A stretch of DNA of 8,642 bases from Halomonas sp. (GTDB taxonomy: Bacteria > Pseudomonadota > Gammaproteobacteria > Pseudomonadales > Oleiphilaceae). The DNA is taken from positions 1 through 8,642 of the forward strand of contig SLIH01000003.1 of NCBI GenBank assembly GCA_007135745.1. Reading direction: 5' to 3'. The notes beneath the pieces were generated by a model. That model was not told the origin of the DNA, searched no databases, and saw nothing but the letters and a program-made list of their open reading frames with translations. Made by a program: the position numbers and the translations under genes. This document shows, one piece after another, positions 1 to 8,349 of this stretch (positions within the stretch are counted from its first letter, which is position 1; each line of letters begins with the position of its first letter).

Positions 1-2645
1 ATCAGCACCAGGTCCGGTACCACTGCCCTGGCACGCTCGAGTGCCACAGCCCCATTTTCCGCCTCATCAATCACCAGCCCTTCCGGCTCAAGAACGTCAC
101 GCACGAGCTGCCGGTTCACCGGGTTGTCGTCAACAATGAGCACGCGACCACCGTCAAACCGATAGCTGACCGGAAGGTTCTCGCTTCCAACATCAGGTGA
201 CGCGAGGGCGGTTTCCACGCCATGAAGTCGGATGATGAAGCTGGCACCCTCACCCGGCGTACTGCTGACTGAAAGCTCACCGTTCATCATTTCCACCAGT
301 TTGCGACTGATGGCTAGCCCCAGACCGGTTCCCCCATAGCGGCGATTACTCTGGCCGGCCTGCTGTTCGAAGGCTTCGAAAATACGCTCCTGCTGCTCGG
401 GGGCAATGCCGATCCCGGTGTCTGCGACCTCGAGCGTGAGAAGCGGGTCATCGCCTTCCTCCCAGTGGACCCGCACCAGAACGCGCCCCTGATCCGTGAA
501 CTTGATGGCGTTGCCGACAAGGTTGAACAACACCTGCCGCAGGCGGGTCTCATCCAGAACCATTACCGAAGGCAGATCCGGTGCAAGCTCAAATTCCAGA
601 TCAATGCCTTTTTCCGCTGCCCGTATCGAGAAGATATGGCGGACATCCTCCAGCAGCCGTTCCAGATCCAGAGGGCCATACTCCAGTCGCATCTTGCCTG
701 CCTCCACACGGGACAGGTCCAGAATATCGTTGATCAGGGTAAGCAGGCTTCGGCTTCCGGCCTTGATCGATGCCAGGTAGCCTTTTTCCCGCTCACCGCT
801 CAGGGAGCGCTCCAGCAACTCGGTATAGCCGATTACCGCATTCATCGGCGTGCGGATCTCATGAGACATGTTGGCAAGGAACTCACTCTTGGATCGGCTG
901 GCCTCTTCCGCCTGATCTGCCAGATCCTCGGCTCTCTGCTTGGCACGCTTGAGCTCATCCTGGCTCAGGCGCAGCGCCTGCTCCGAACGCAGCCGTTCGT
1001 TGACCTCGCGGGAGAGCTTGCGATTCCAGTACAGGAAAACCGCAACCACCAGCAGTGCCAGCAGCAGGACCCGGCGCACCACGGTATAATCAACGCCGGG
1101 TTCAACATCCAGCTTCACCCATTCGTTGTAGATCTCATCCAGTTCTGCCCGGTCAATCCGAGCCAGGGCTTTTCCGAGGATGCTCGAGAGTGTGGGATTT
1201 TCGGTGCTGACCGCCAGGCGCAGGTCGTACCGATAGGGCGTAATACTGGAAACCCTCAGGTTGTTCAGGCCATAGCGATCCACGTTGTAGCTTACCCCGG
1301 GCAGGTGGGTCACCATGATATCGAGCTCGCCGGCGGAGAGTTTCTCCAACCCAACCCGTTCACTGACCACTTCCTCAAAATTGAGCTCCGGGTGATTACG
1401 CCGGACATAATCCCGCGCGGCACGGTTTTTCACCACACCGACACGCTCATCCCGCAGCTCGGACAAATCACCGACAAAACGGTGATCATCACGGATCACG
1501 AGTGCAACCGGCAGGCTCAGGTAGCTGCGGCTGAACAGGTAACGGTCCTGGGTTTCGGGCGTGCGGGGCAGTGCCGGTATCACGTCCACATCTCCCTCGG
1601 CAAGAAGCCTTTCCGGCTCTTCACCGGGATCAAGCAGAACGCGCTCGAACTCGTAATCCAACTCCTGTTCGATCAGATCGATCAGAGCCGGAACCAGCCC
1701 GCTCATACGGTCGTTCTCCATGAACTCCAGAGGTGGCCACTCGCGCCGGAGTGCAATTCTCAGTCCGGGATTGTCCGCCAGCCACTGATGCTCGGTCGCC
1801 GTCAGTGCCGGCTGCTCATCAGCATCCGCGACCGCCGTGTTCAGACCCACCCAGGCACCACGGATGTTACGGTGCTCAAGTGCCGTTATGGAGGCGATGG
1901 TGGCGTCCAGAACACCACGCAGAATGCCCTGATCGAAACGCACGGCATAGGAAAGCCGCATGGGCCGGTCATCAAGGGACTGGGCCATCTGAACGCCCTG
2001 AATCTGATTATCCTCCAGGTACTGCAGACCCACGGGAACCGGCGCCAGGAAGGCATCGGCTTCCTCGTCGAGCAGCCTCTGCATGGCCTCGTCAATGGTA
2101 CGAGCCGCCACTGGGGTGAAGGATTCCACTGGGTTCAGGAGTTCAAAGGGGTAATGATCACCGTCGAGAAGAACAATGCGCCGATTGTTCAGACTTGAGA
2201 GGCTGGTAATGGCGGACTCGTCTCGGCGGATGAACACGCCGTAGGTCACCTGCATGTAGGGCCGGGTAAAGCGATACTGGCGACTGGACCAGCTGCCGGC
2301 GCTCAACATGCTGACGGCATCGAGTTCACCGCGCCCGAGCTTCTCCTCCAGCACCATCGGCGATGCACCCACCATTTCCACGGGGACACCCAGCTTTCTC
2401 TCCAGAAGCCGCGCGTACCCGGATTCGGTTCCCAGAACGCGCCCAAACCGGTTCTGGTACGCAAGCGGCGGTCGACCGACGGGAATGCCCAGGCGCAGGC
2501 TGTCCTGTTCGCTGAGCCAGACTTTCTGCTCAAAGCTCAGTTCCGGAAGGTTCTCCGTGGCCTGAAAGGGAACGCCCGAACCCCAGGCCGCTGGGGCAAA
2601 CAGAAACAGGAGGACAGGCAGCGCGTGGACAATTCGGTTAATCAT
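1..2645 (-). CDS. Hybrid sensor histidine kinase with two periplasmic solute-binding domains (BvgS/EvgS-like), 3' end outside window
   Basis: This is an inner-membrane sensor kinase expected to autophosphorylate on His and pass phosphate to its own receiver domain. The frame is open for 881 codons from the ATG at 2645 to the left edge. Residues 1-22 form a signal peptide ending near AWG. Two SBP_bac_3-type domains follow, at about 50-272 (starts LRLGIPVGRPPL) and 295-510 (starts LRIALRREWPPL). One membrane helix lies at about 524-541, then a charged helical linker with no evident PAS domain. The HisKA H-box has FLANMSHEIRTP with H595. HATPase shows the N box (N712), DTGIGIAP at 742 and YGGTGLGLAIS at 770-780. 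A receiver starts near 836 with acidic pair D839-D840; the window ends at DLVLM, just before the expected phospho-acceptor Asp. Later receiver or HPt domains cannot be seen. The start overlaps the cyclase stop (ATGA) and has no clear Shine-Dalgarno. The domain call is secure; the ligand and output are unknown. Confidence 0.93.
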   Translation of the reverse strand, partial: MINRIVHALPVLLFLFAPAAWGSGVPFQATENLPELSFEQKVWLSEQDSLRLGIPVGRPPLAYQNRFGRVLGTESGYARLLERKLGVPVEMVGASPMVLEEKLGRGELDAVSMLSAGSWSSRQYRFTRPYMQVTYGVFIRRDESAITSLSSLNNRRIVLLDGDHYPFELLNPVESFTPVAARTIDEAMQRLLDEEADAFLAPVPVGLQYLEDNQIQGVQMAQSLDDRPMRLSYAVRFDQGILRGVLDATIASITALEHRNIRGAWVGLNTAVADADEQPALTATEHQWLADNPGLRIALRREWPPLEFMENDRMSGLVPALIDLIEQELDYEFERVLLDPGEEPERLLAEGDVDVIPALPRTPETQDRYLFSRSYLSLPVALVIRDDHRFVGDLSELRDERVGVVKNRAARDYVRRNHPELNFEEVVSERVGLEKLSAGELDIMVTHLPGVSYNVDRYGLNNLRVSSITPYRYDLRLAVSTENPTLSSILGKALARIDRAELDEIYNEWVKLDVEPGVDYTVVRRVLLLALLVVAVFLYWNRKLSREVNERLRSEQALRLSQDELKRAKQRAEDLADQAEEASRSKSEFLANMSHEIRTPMNAVIGYTELLERSLSGEREKGYLASIKAGSRSLLTLINDILDLSRVEAGKMRLEYGPLDLERLLEDVRHIFSIRAAEKGIDLEFELAPDLPSVMVLDETRLRQVLFNLVGNAIKFTDQGRVLVRVHWEEGDDPLLTLEVADTGIGIAPEQQERIFEAFEQQAGQSNRRYGGTGLGLAISRKLVEMMNGELSVSSTPGEGASFIIRLHGVETALASPDVGSENLPVSYRFDGGRVLIVDDNPVNRQLVRDVLEPEGLVIDEAENGAVALERARAVVPDLVL
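2642..2645 (-). other. ATGA stop-start overlap of the cyclase and histidine kinase genes
   Basis: The TGA ending the cyclase overlaps the ATG of the kinase by the same four-base arrangement. The 20 bases upstream hold no recognisable Shine-Dalgarno (AAGGG is about 17 bases away), so kinase translation probably depends on ribosomes finishing the cyclase. Confidence 0.8.
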
Positions 2646-4387
2646 GACTGCTTGGGGTGGCCCTTGGGTCGATAGTCCTCGGCTTGCGCCAGACAGCTGC
2701 GGTTGCGCCCGGAGGATTTGGCACGATACATCGCTCGATCAGCCACATCCAGCAAAGAGAACGTGTCCAGCCCCTTTTCAAAACCCACTATACCGGCGGA
2801 AAAAGTGACTTCCACACGCTCCTGCCTGAAATGAAACGGCAGCTTGCTGATGTGCCGGCGCAGCTTTTCCATGACGCCATTGGCCGCTTCCGGATCCGTT
2901 TCCGGGAACAGAATGACGAATTCCTCACCACCATAACGGGCAATGAAATCGGGTTGACGCAAGTTTTCACGCAGCGACCGCGCCAGCAGCTGCAACACCT
3001 TGTCACCCGCCAGATGGCCATAGGTATCATTGAGTTCCTTGAACCGGTCGATATCAAGAATGGCCATCGAAACCGGCTGCTGGTAACGCTCCCAGCGCTC
3101 ATATTCCTGCTGCAGCCGCTCCTCAAGTGCCTCGCGATTGGGCAACTGGGTCAACATATCGGTTGTGGCACGCTGGCGCTCCCGCTGCAGCTCAGTCTGC
3201 ACCTCCCGGGAACGCTCCTCCAGCGCGGTCACTTTCTCCTGCAGGCCAACCACTTCCTCACGCAGCTGACGCTCACGCTCATCCCCGGCTTCACGATACT
3301 CATCAAGGGTGGCGTTAAGCCGCTGCACATGCGCGTGAACTGCCTGCTGAACCGCCTCAAGCTCCCCGGACTCAGTGGTCTCGCGGTCCATCGCCTCGAT
3401 CTCACGATGCAACTGCTCGTCATAGTGCTGGCTCAGTGACTGCCAGCTGCCAAGATCCAGTGCGCCACTGCTGAACTGTGATTTTATACCGGTCAGGCGG
3501 TCATCAAGCCCACTCAGAAAGCTCTCGAATTCGCGCTGCCCTCGCCCAACCGCCGCCACCACAAGCTGGGCAACTTCATCGAGTATTCCGCGGACCTGAT
3601 TCCACTGGACGCTCTCGCGCGCCCGCTCCTGAAGGTCCTCGGCCCGCTGATCAACACGTTCGGGCAGATTGAACTGAGTCTGCAGTTGTCGCACCAGAAC
3701 CGCCAGGCGCTCACCCACATGAGCCACTGCGTCGTCACTGGATTGACCGCCATCGAGCTCCAGCTCCTGGTCGGTCGGTTCCGCCACAACAGAGCCATCC
3801 GAGACCACAGCCGCTTCCCCGGCATCGTGCGAAGCAGGTTGATCTGGGTCCGAACCGGACGCCTTCGGCTCCGTTTCGGTTTTACCCCAGAGCCGACTCC
3901 AGAGACCGCCGCTGGCCTTTTCATCACCAGCCGCCTCCAGGACACGGGCCTGAAGTGTTGCCAATTCGTTCAGAACCTCCGGAAGGGCCGTGTAATGGAC
4001 CACCCGGGTGTCCGCCTGCTTCAGGAAACGGTTCAACGCCTTACGCTGCGGGCGATCGGCATGATCACTCAATTGCCGAACGAGTTGCTCCAGAGCCCCC
4101 CGCAGCTCCACAACGGCCTGATTACGGTTCTCATCAAACCCCGTCACCAGCTCATCCAGCCGATTCTGCAGCCCCCGCAACAGCGCCATGTCGGGCTCTT
4201 CCGCCCGGGCGGCGTCACGCAGTTGACCGAGCACCTCATCCAACCCACGATCCTGGCCCTCGGCCGCCAACGAGGCGCGCACCAGCAATCGCTGCAGGCT
4301 GTGCTTTTCATCCCGCCAGTGCTGCTCCTGGCGTTCATGGGTATCGAGCTGATCCAGATAGCGCTGCTTCCAGTCGTCGTGGCTCAT
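2642..4387 (-). CDS. Soluble GGDEF diguanylate cyclase with long coiled-coil N-terminus
   Basis: This protein is predicted to make cyclic di-GMP from two GTP in the cytosol. It has 581 residues and no signal peptide or membrane helix. Residues 1-160 are mostly helical and charged. About 167-222 is a low-complexity acidic linker rich in Asp, Glu, Ser and Ala. About 225-335 is a second helical region, and 340-408 looks like a coiled coil leading into the catalytic domain. The GGDEF domain (about 410-570) begins with DMLTQLPNR and carries DIDRFKELND at 445-454 (D445 is the likely metal ligand) and the active-site GGEEF at 486-490. RQPD at 477-480 lies exactly five residues before GGEEF, the classical inhibitory-site spacing, so feedback inhibition is likely. 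The N-terminal layout resembles the coiled-coil region described in some diguanylate cyclases, a family match I could not verify. The start overlaps the xerC stop as ATGA, and its stop overlaps the kinase start in the same way. The activating signal is unknown. Confidence 0.93.
   Translation of the reverse strand: MSHDDWKQRYLDQLDTHERQEQHWRDEKHSLQRLLVRASLAAEGQDRGLDEVLGQLRDAARAEEPDMALLRGLQNRLDELVTGFDENRNQAVVELRGALEQLVRQLSDHADRPQRKALNRFLKQADTRVVHYTALPEVLNELATLQARVLEAAGDEKASGGLWSRLWGKTETEPKASGSDPDQPASHDAGEAAVVSDGSVVAEPTDQELELDGGQSSDDAVAHVGERLAVLVRQLQTQFNLPERVDQRAEDLQERARESVQWNQVRGILDEVAQLVVAAVGRGQREFESFLSGLDDRLTGIKSQFSSGALDLGSWQSLSQHYDEQLHREIEAMDRETTESGELEAVQQAVHAHVQRLNATLDEYREAGDERERQLREEVVGLQEKVTALEERSREVQTELQRERQRATTDMLTQLPNREALEERLQQEYERWERYQQPVSMAILDIDRFKELNDTYGHLAGDKVLQLLARSLRENLRQPDFIARYGGEEFVILFPETDPEAANGVMEKLRRHISKLPFHFRQERVEVTFSAGIVGFEKGLDTFSLLDVADRAMYRAKSSGRNRSCLAQAEDYRPKGHPKQS
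4384..4387 (-). other. ATGA stop-start overlap of xerC and the cyclase gene
   Basis: The TGA of xerC and the ATG of the cyclase share bases (minus strand ATGA). The only upstream purine run, AAAGGATC, places AGG about three bases from the ATG, which is too close for efficient independent initiation. Termination-reinitiation coupling is therefore likely. Confidence 0.8.
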
Positions 4388-5343
4388 GATCCTTTACCGC
4401 CTTTTGCAGGATTGCGGGACTGAGCCCGTGGATGGGCCTGATCATAGACCCGCGCCAGGTGCTGAAAGTCCAGATGGGTATAGACCTGGGTTGTGGCGAT
4501 ATCAGAGTGACCCAGCAACTCCTGGACAGCCCGAAGGTCACTGCTGGACTCCAGCACATGGCTGGCAAAGGAATGTCGCAGCAGGTGCGGATGGATCGCC
4601 TGATCCGCCCCATGGCGCACCCCCCAACGCCTCAGACGCGCCTGAACCGTGCGCGGATGAATCCGTCCGCCGCGGCGACTGACAAACACTGCGGGTTCAC
4701 CGGCATCCGCCAGCTCGGGTCGAACACTCAGCCACTCACGCAAGGCCTTGAGCGCAGCGCGGCCAACGGGCAGAAGGCGTGTCTTACTCCCCTTACCCGT
4801 AACCCGAACCTCCGCGCCGTCGAGATCAAGATGGCGTTGATCCAGAGCCACCAGTTCAGCCAGTCGGAGACCGGAGGAATACATCAGCTCGAGTATGGCG
4901 TGATCACGAACCTCAAGGGGATCTTCCGGCACCCGATCGAGAAGGTGGCCAACCGAATCCGCATCCAGAACGCCGGGCAACGGGCGTCCGGTGCGAGGAG
5001 GACGGATATCAAGCCCAGGGTTATCCTTCAGCACGCCTTCACGCACAAGGAATGTAAAGAAACGACGGATGGAGGAGAGATGACGGGCAATGGTGCGCCC
5101 TGCCAGACCGGCGCGCGCGAGGTGCCCCACATAACGTCGCAGGGCGTGATGATCCACGGCGGACCAGGATGCCAGCGCCTGCTCCGCCATCCAGACAGCC
5201 AGACGGTCCAGATCACGTCCATAATGGTCGCAGGTATGCCTTGAGGCCCGTTTCTCACTGGCGAGATAGCGCAGGAAACGCTCGATATGGGGATCCCGCC
5301 CCGCTGCCTGCATCCCTTCTCGGTGTGCTGTCTCGCTGGTCAT
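4384..5343 (-). CDS. xerC: Tyrosine recombinase XerC
   Basis: XerC works with XerD at the chromosomal dif site near the terminus to resolve chromosome dimers; FtsK controls the reaction at the septum. The N-terminal core-binding domain spans about 15-105 (with FLRYLASEKRASRHT) and the catalytic domain about 120-305. All expected catalytic residues are visible: R160 in SSGLRLAEL, K184 in TGKGSK, H253 and R256 in HPHLLRHSF, H279 in LLGHS and the nucleophile Y288 in YTHLD. At 319 residues it is somewhat longer than E. coli XerC (298), through a longer N-terminus and a short basic tail. The chosen ATG has a GGA a few bases upstream; the ATG at codon 11 is an alternative but its purine-rich stretch is too close. 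XerC rather than XerD is inferred mainly from the position after lptM-lysA-dapF-DUF484, the classical xerC location. The stop overlaps the start of the cyclase gene. Confidence 0.95.
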   Translation of the reverse strand: MTSETAHREGMQAAGRDPHIERFLRYLASEKRASRHTCDHYGRDLDRLAVWMAEQALASWSAVDHHALRRYVGHLARAGLAGRTIARHLSSIRRFFTFLVREGVLKDNPGLDIRPPRTGRPLPGVLDADSVGHLLDRVPEDPLEVRDHAILELMYSSGLRLAELVALDQRHLDLDGAEVRVTGKGSKTRLLPVGRAALKALREWLSVRPELADAGEPAVFVSRRGGRIHPRTVQARLRRWGVRHGADQAIHPHLLRHSFASHVLESSSDLRAVQELLGHSDIATTQVYTHLDFQHLARVYDQAHPRAQSRNPAKGGKGS

Positions 5344-5376
5344 GTCATTTCCGGCGCCACGTGTCCACAGGTCCGC

Positions 5377-6108
5377 TCAGGCGTTGTCGTTGCCCGCCTC
5401 CCGCTGAACCGGCGGAGAATCAATCAGCGGCGGCAGCAGGCGACTGAGTGTATCGCTGATGTAGGACAGGAACAGCGACCCCATACTGCTGTCGAAATAA
5501 TGTTCCAGTTCGCTGCTGATGGCAATCAGACCAAGGCAGTTCTGCCGCCTGATGGGGATAACAACAGCAGAGCCCACTTTTTCGGGATTGGCGAACAACG
5601 CCTGTTTATAGGAATCACGCAGGCGGCCAAAAAGCGGACGATCGTCTTCGAGTACCGTGCCGAAAATCGCCTGGGCTTCTGCCCGGTCAAAGAAGCGTAA
5701 CGCGCCCCGGTGAGAGGTTTCCGGCTGCTCGGTGAACAGCAGCAGGGTCGCTCCGCCGAGTGAGAAATCACTGCGGATGCATTCATCCAGAACCGCGGCT
5801 ATCTCTTCCACCGACTGGGCTTCCAGCAGCTGCATCAGAAGCCGTTTACTGCGGGCAAAAAGCTGGTCGTTCTGGCGGGCTATACTGATCAGTCCTGAAA
5901 GCTCTTCCCTCAGGGCATCCCGTTGTTCACGAAAAAGGTGAACCTGACGCTCAATCAGGGAGATGGCCTGACCGCTGTCATGGGGCAGGCGAAGCTTCTG
6001 CAGCAGCGACTCATGACGCTCAAAGAATTCCGGATGCCGCTCGAGATAGGCCAGCACATCCTCTTCTGAGACGTCCGATGCAAGCTGTTGAGCCGGTGTT
6101 TCTGTCAT
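5377..6108 (-). CDS. DUF484 (YigA-like) family protein
   Basis: This is a conserved gammaproteobacterial protein of unknown function, encoded between dapF and xerC as in E. coli (yigA) and Pseudomonas. It has 243 residues, close to the usual family length, and is soluble with no signal peptide. The N-terminal family signature is clear: EEDVLAYLERHPEFFERH at about 15-32 followed by LLQKLRLPH. A helical, coiled-coil-like stretch follows (about 48-90, AISLIERQVHLFREQRDAL). The remainder, about 100-226, reads as a GAF-like domain with GSAVVIPI at 179-186 and YFDSSMGSLFLSYISD near 204-219. No catalytic motif is apparent, so binding of a small ligand or a partner is the most that can be guessed. 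The start is set by an excellent Shine-Dalgarno six bases upstream. The stop lies 33 bases before xerC, which suggests co-transcription. Confidence 0.9.
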   Translation of the reverse strand: MTETPAQQLASDVSEEDVLAYLERHPEFFERHESLLQKLRLPHDSGQAISLIERQVHLFREQRDALREELSGLISIARQNDQLFARSKRLLMQLLEAQSVEEIAAVLDECIRSDFSLGGATLLLFTEQPETSHRGALRFFDRAEAQAIFGTVLEDDRPLFGRLRDSYKQALFANPEKVGSAVVIPIRRQNCLGLIAISSELEHYFDSSMGSLFLSYISDTLSRLLPPLIDSPPVQREAGNDNA

Positions 6109-6120
6109 TCATTACCTCCA
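6109..6120 (-). promoter_or_regulatory. Ribosome binding site of the DUF484 gene
   Basis: The minus strand reads TGGAGG followed by six bases and the ATG at 6108, a near-perfect Shine-Dalgarno. Another ATG four bases upstream (6112) is in a different frame and lies only two bases from the GGAGG, so it is not used for this protein. Confidence 0.75.
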
Positions 6121-6144
6121 CGGCACCGCCAGAACGCAACCCGC

Positions 6145-7074
6145 TCAGGATTTTGGATTGCGCTGACGGCGTCCACCTCGTTCATTCCTGCCGCGGCCGC
6201 GTCTGGACTCGCCCGGCAATCGGATCTGGCCTTCAAAAACCCGTGTGGCAGGGCCTTCCATGATAACAGGGTGCCCCTCACCGGACCATGTGATGGTCAG
6301 CACACCCCCTGGCAGCTCAACGTCCACAGACTCTGCCAGGATTCCCTGCAGTCGGCCAGCAACCACCGCGGCACATGCACCACTCCCGCAGGCACGGGTC
6401 TCTCCCACGGCGCGTTCGAAGACGCGCAGACGAATCGACTCCGGGGAGACCACCTGCATGAAGCCAATATTGGCACGTGCAGGAAACCGGGGATGCGATT
6501 CCAGCAACGGACCCAGGGTTTCCACAGGGGCGGATTCAACATCTTCCACGCGCAACACAGCATGGGGATTACCCATGGATACCGCGGACAGTTCGTATTC
6601 TTGCCCCTCCACTTCCACAGCGTAGGTCACGGAACGGTTATCTGCAGCAAAGGGAATGGCTGCGGGGGCCAGTTCCGGCTCTCCCATATCCACTCTCACC
6701 CGCCCCCGGTCCGTGACCTGGAGCTCCAGTACGCCGGTGTTTGTTTCTACCCGGATGGAGCGCTTGCGGGTCAGTTTCTGATCCAGAACAAAGCGGGCAA
6801 AGCAGCGCGCGCCGTTGCCGCACTGCTCCACCTCACCACCGTCCGCATTGAAAATGCGGTATCGAAAGTCTACGTCGGGGCGCTCCGGAGGCTCCACCAG
6901 CAACAGCTGATCGAAGCCCACGCCCAGGTGCCGATCGGCCATACGGCGGATCTGATGAGGCTTGAGGCGCACGGGCTGGGTGATGCCATCGATCACCATG
7001 AAATCATTGCCCAACCCGTGCATTTTCGTGAACCTCAGCCAGCCGCCGCGCTGGCGTCGGGGTTCTGGCGTCAT
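6145..7074 (-). CDS. dapF: Diaminopimelate epimerase DapF
   Basis: DapF converts LL-diaminopimelate to the meso form without a cofactor. This feeds peptidoglycan cross-links and, through the neighbouring lysA product, lysine synthesis. The fold begins at [16 protein letters not shown] (about 15-30). The two catalytic cysteines are present: C85 in EQCGNGARC and C229 in [11 protein letters not shown]. Other conserved parts include FNADGGE (75-81) and MGNPHAV (167-173). At 309 residues it exceeds the usual length of about 275. An N-terminal extension of about 12 residues ([12 protein letters not shown]) and a basic tail after about residue 286, rich in Arg and Gly, account for the difference. 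No later plausible start precedes the conserved FTKMHG. The start lies five bases after the lysA stop, with GGAG inside the lysA end, so the two genes are tightly linked. Identity is firm; the role of the tail is unknown. Confidence 0.97.
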   Translation of the reverse strand: MTPEPRRQRGGWLRFTKMHGLGNDFMVIDGITQPVRLKPHQIRRMADRHLGVGFDQLLLVEPPERPDVDFRYRIFNADGGEVEQCGNGARCFARFVLDQKLTRKRSIRVETNTGVLELQVTDRGRVRVDMGEPELAPAAIPFAADNRSVTYAVEVEGQEYELSAVSMGNPHAVLRVEDVESAPVETLGPLLESHPRFPARANIGFMQVVSPESIRLRVFERAVGETRACGSGACAAVVAGRLQGILAESVDVELPGGVLTITWSGEGHPVIMEGPATRVFEGQIRLPGESRRGRGRNERGGRRQRNPKS

Positions 7075-7079
7075 AGAGC

Positions 7080-8330
7080 TTACTCCGGCAGTCGCGCTTC
7101 AAGCGCCAGTTGATCCTCGATCGTTTCCCGCCGGCGCACCTGATGCGTGCGGTCACCATCGACCATGATTTCCGGTGGACGGCCACGGCTGTTGTAATTG
7201 GAACTCATCACGAAACCGTAGGCGCCGGCTGAGCGCACTGCAAGAAGATCCCCGGGGGCGATGGCCAGTTCGCGGTCCTTGCCCAGAAAATCCCCGGTTT
7301 CACAGACTGGCCCCACCACATCATAGCGGCGAACGGGGGCGTCCGAATTCGGGTTCACCGGAACAATGGCCTGCCATGCCTCGTAAAGAGCCGGACGAAT
7401 AAGATCATTCATGGCCCCATCCACCACGGCAAAATTGCGGTAATCCGAGCACTTGAGCAGTTCAACGCGGGTCACCATGATGCCCGCATTGGCAGCGATG
7501 GAGCGCCCGGGCTCAAGAATCAACTCAAGGTTGCGCTCGCCCAGACGCTCACGCAGGGCCTGCCCATACTCCGCCGGTGAAGGCGGAGTCTCATCCCGAT
7601 AGGGCACGCCCAGGCCGCCTCCGAGATCCAGATGCCGGAGATGAATTCCTTCCGCCTCCAGACGCTCCACCAGCAGCAAAACCCGCTCCAGCGCATCAAG
7701 AAAGGGCGCTGTTTCCGTGAGTTGGGAGCCGATATGACAGTCAACGCCTACCACCTCAAGGTGCGGCAAAGCGGCTGCACGATGGTAGACCTCTTCCGCC
7801 CGGGCGATATCGATGCCGAACTTGTTGTCCCGCAAGCCGGTTGAGATATAGGGGTGGGTACCCGCATCCACATCCGGATTCACACGCAGGGACACCGGCG
7901 CACGACAACCGGATTCCCCGGCCACTTCATTCAGCAGCTCCAGCTCCGCTTCGGATTCCACATTGAAGCACCGTACCCCGACCTCCAGGGCCCGACGCAT
8001 CTCATGTGCCTGCTTGCCAACCCCGGAAAAAACCACGCGCTGCGGATCACCGCCAGCCCGAAGGACACGCTCCAGCTCGCCCACTGAGACGATATCGAAC
8101 CCCGATCCCAGGCGGGCGAGAACATCCAGAACCGCCAGGTTACTGTTGGCCTTGACGGCATAACAGATAAGATGCGGCATACCCTCAAGCGCACTGTCAT
8201 AAGCCCGATAGTGACGCTCCAGCGTAGCGCGGGAATAGATGTAACAGGGCGTGCCATACCTCTGCGCAATATCGGCCACGGGCACTTCTTCCGCGAAGAG
8301 TTGCTCGCCCCGATAATTGAAATGATCCAT
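7080..8330 (-). CDS. lysA: Diaminopimelate decarboxylase LysA
   Basis: LysA is a PLP-dependent enzyme that decarboxylates meso-diaminopimelate to L-lysine, the last step of the pathway, in the cytosol. The 416-residue length is normal. The alanine-racemase-like barrel carries the PLP lysine K60 in [13 protein letters not shown] at 199-203, the glycine loop DLGGGLG at 235-241 and EPGRS at 273-277. The C-terminal beta domain supplies CETGDFLG at 343-350 (C343 and E344 are the expected active-site residues from the partner subunit), GAYG with Y371 and SNYNSRGRP at 377-385. The start is supported by GGAAGG four bases upstream of the ATG. The gene lies 19 bases after lptM and five bases before dapF, so substrate production (DapF) and use (LysA) are encoded in consecutive genes. 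The LysR-regulated arrangement of E. coli lysA is not seen here. Confidence 0.97.
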   Translation of the reverse strand: MDHFNYRGEQLFAEEVPVADIAQRYGTPCYIYSRATLERHYRAYDSALEGMPHLICYAVKANSNLAVLDVLARLGSGFDIVSVGELERVLRAGGDPQRVVFSGVGKQAHEMRRALEVGVRCFNVESEAELELLNEVAGESGCRAPVSLRVNPDVDAGTHPYISTGLRDNKFGIDIARAEEVYHRAAALPHLEVVGVDCHIGSQLTETAPFLDALERVLLLVERLEAEGIHLRHLDLGGGLGVPYRDETPPSPAEYGQALRERLGERNLELILEPGRSIAANAGIMVTRVELLKCSDYRNFAVVDGAMNDLIRPALYEAWQAIVPVNPNSDAPVRRYDVVGPVCETGDFLGKDRELAIAPGDLLAVRSAGAYGFVMSSNYNSRGRPPEIMVDGDRTHQVRRRETIEDQLALEARLPE

Positions 8331-8340
8331 AAAACCTTCC
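8331..8340 (-). promoter_or_regulatory. Ribosome binding site of lysA
   Basis: The minus strand reads GGAAGG then four bases before the ATG at 8330. It sits within the 19-base gap between lptM and lysA and supports the chosen lysA start. Confidence 0.6.
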
Positions 8341-8349
8341 GCCAGCCAT

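Noticed and set aside
465..2198. 577-codon plus-strand open frame
   Set aside because: It lies wholly antisense to the histidine kinase, whose signal peptide, sensor domains and kinase motifs are all clear. The translation has no recognisable domain and is a by-product of GC-rich codon use.
2657..4423. Plus-strand open frames of 260 and 245 codons (2657-3439 and 3686-4423)
   Set aside because: Both mirror the cyclase gene, whose GGEEF and RQPD motifs identify the true strand. No Shine-Dalgarno or domains were seen for the mirrors.
5344..5376. Gap between the DUF484 gene and xerC as a possible terminator or promoter
   Set aside because: The 33 bases show no stable hairpin with a T-run and no convincing -10/-35 pair.
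6088..7113. 341-codon plus-strand open frame
   Set aside because: It is antisense to dapF, which has both catalytic cysteines. The predicted protein is Gly/His/Arg-rich with no family features.
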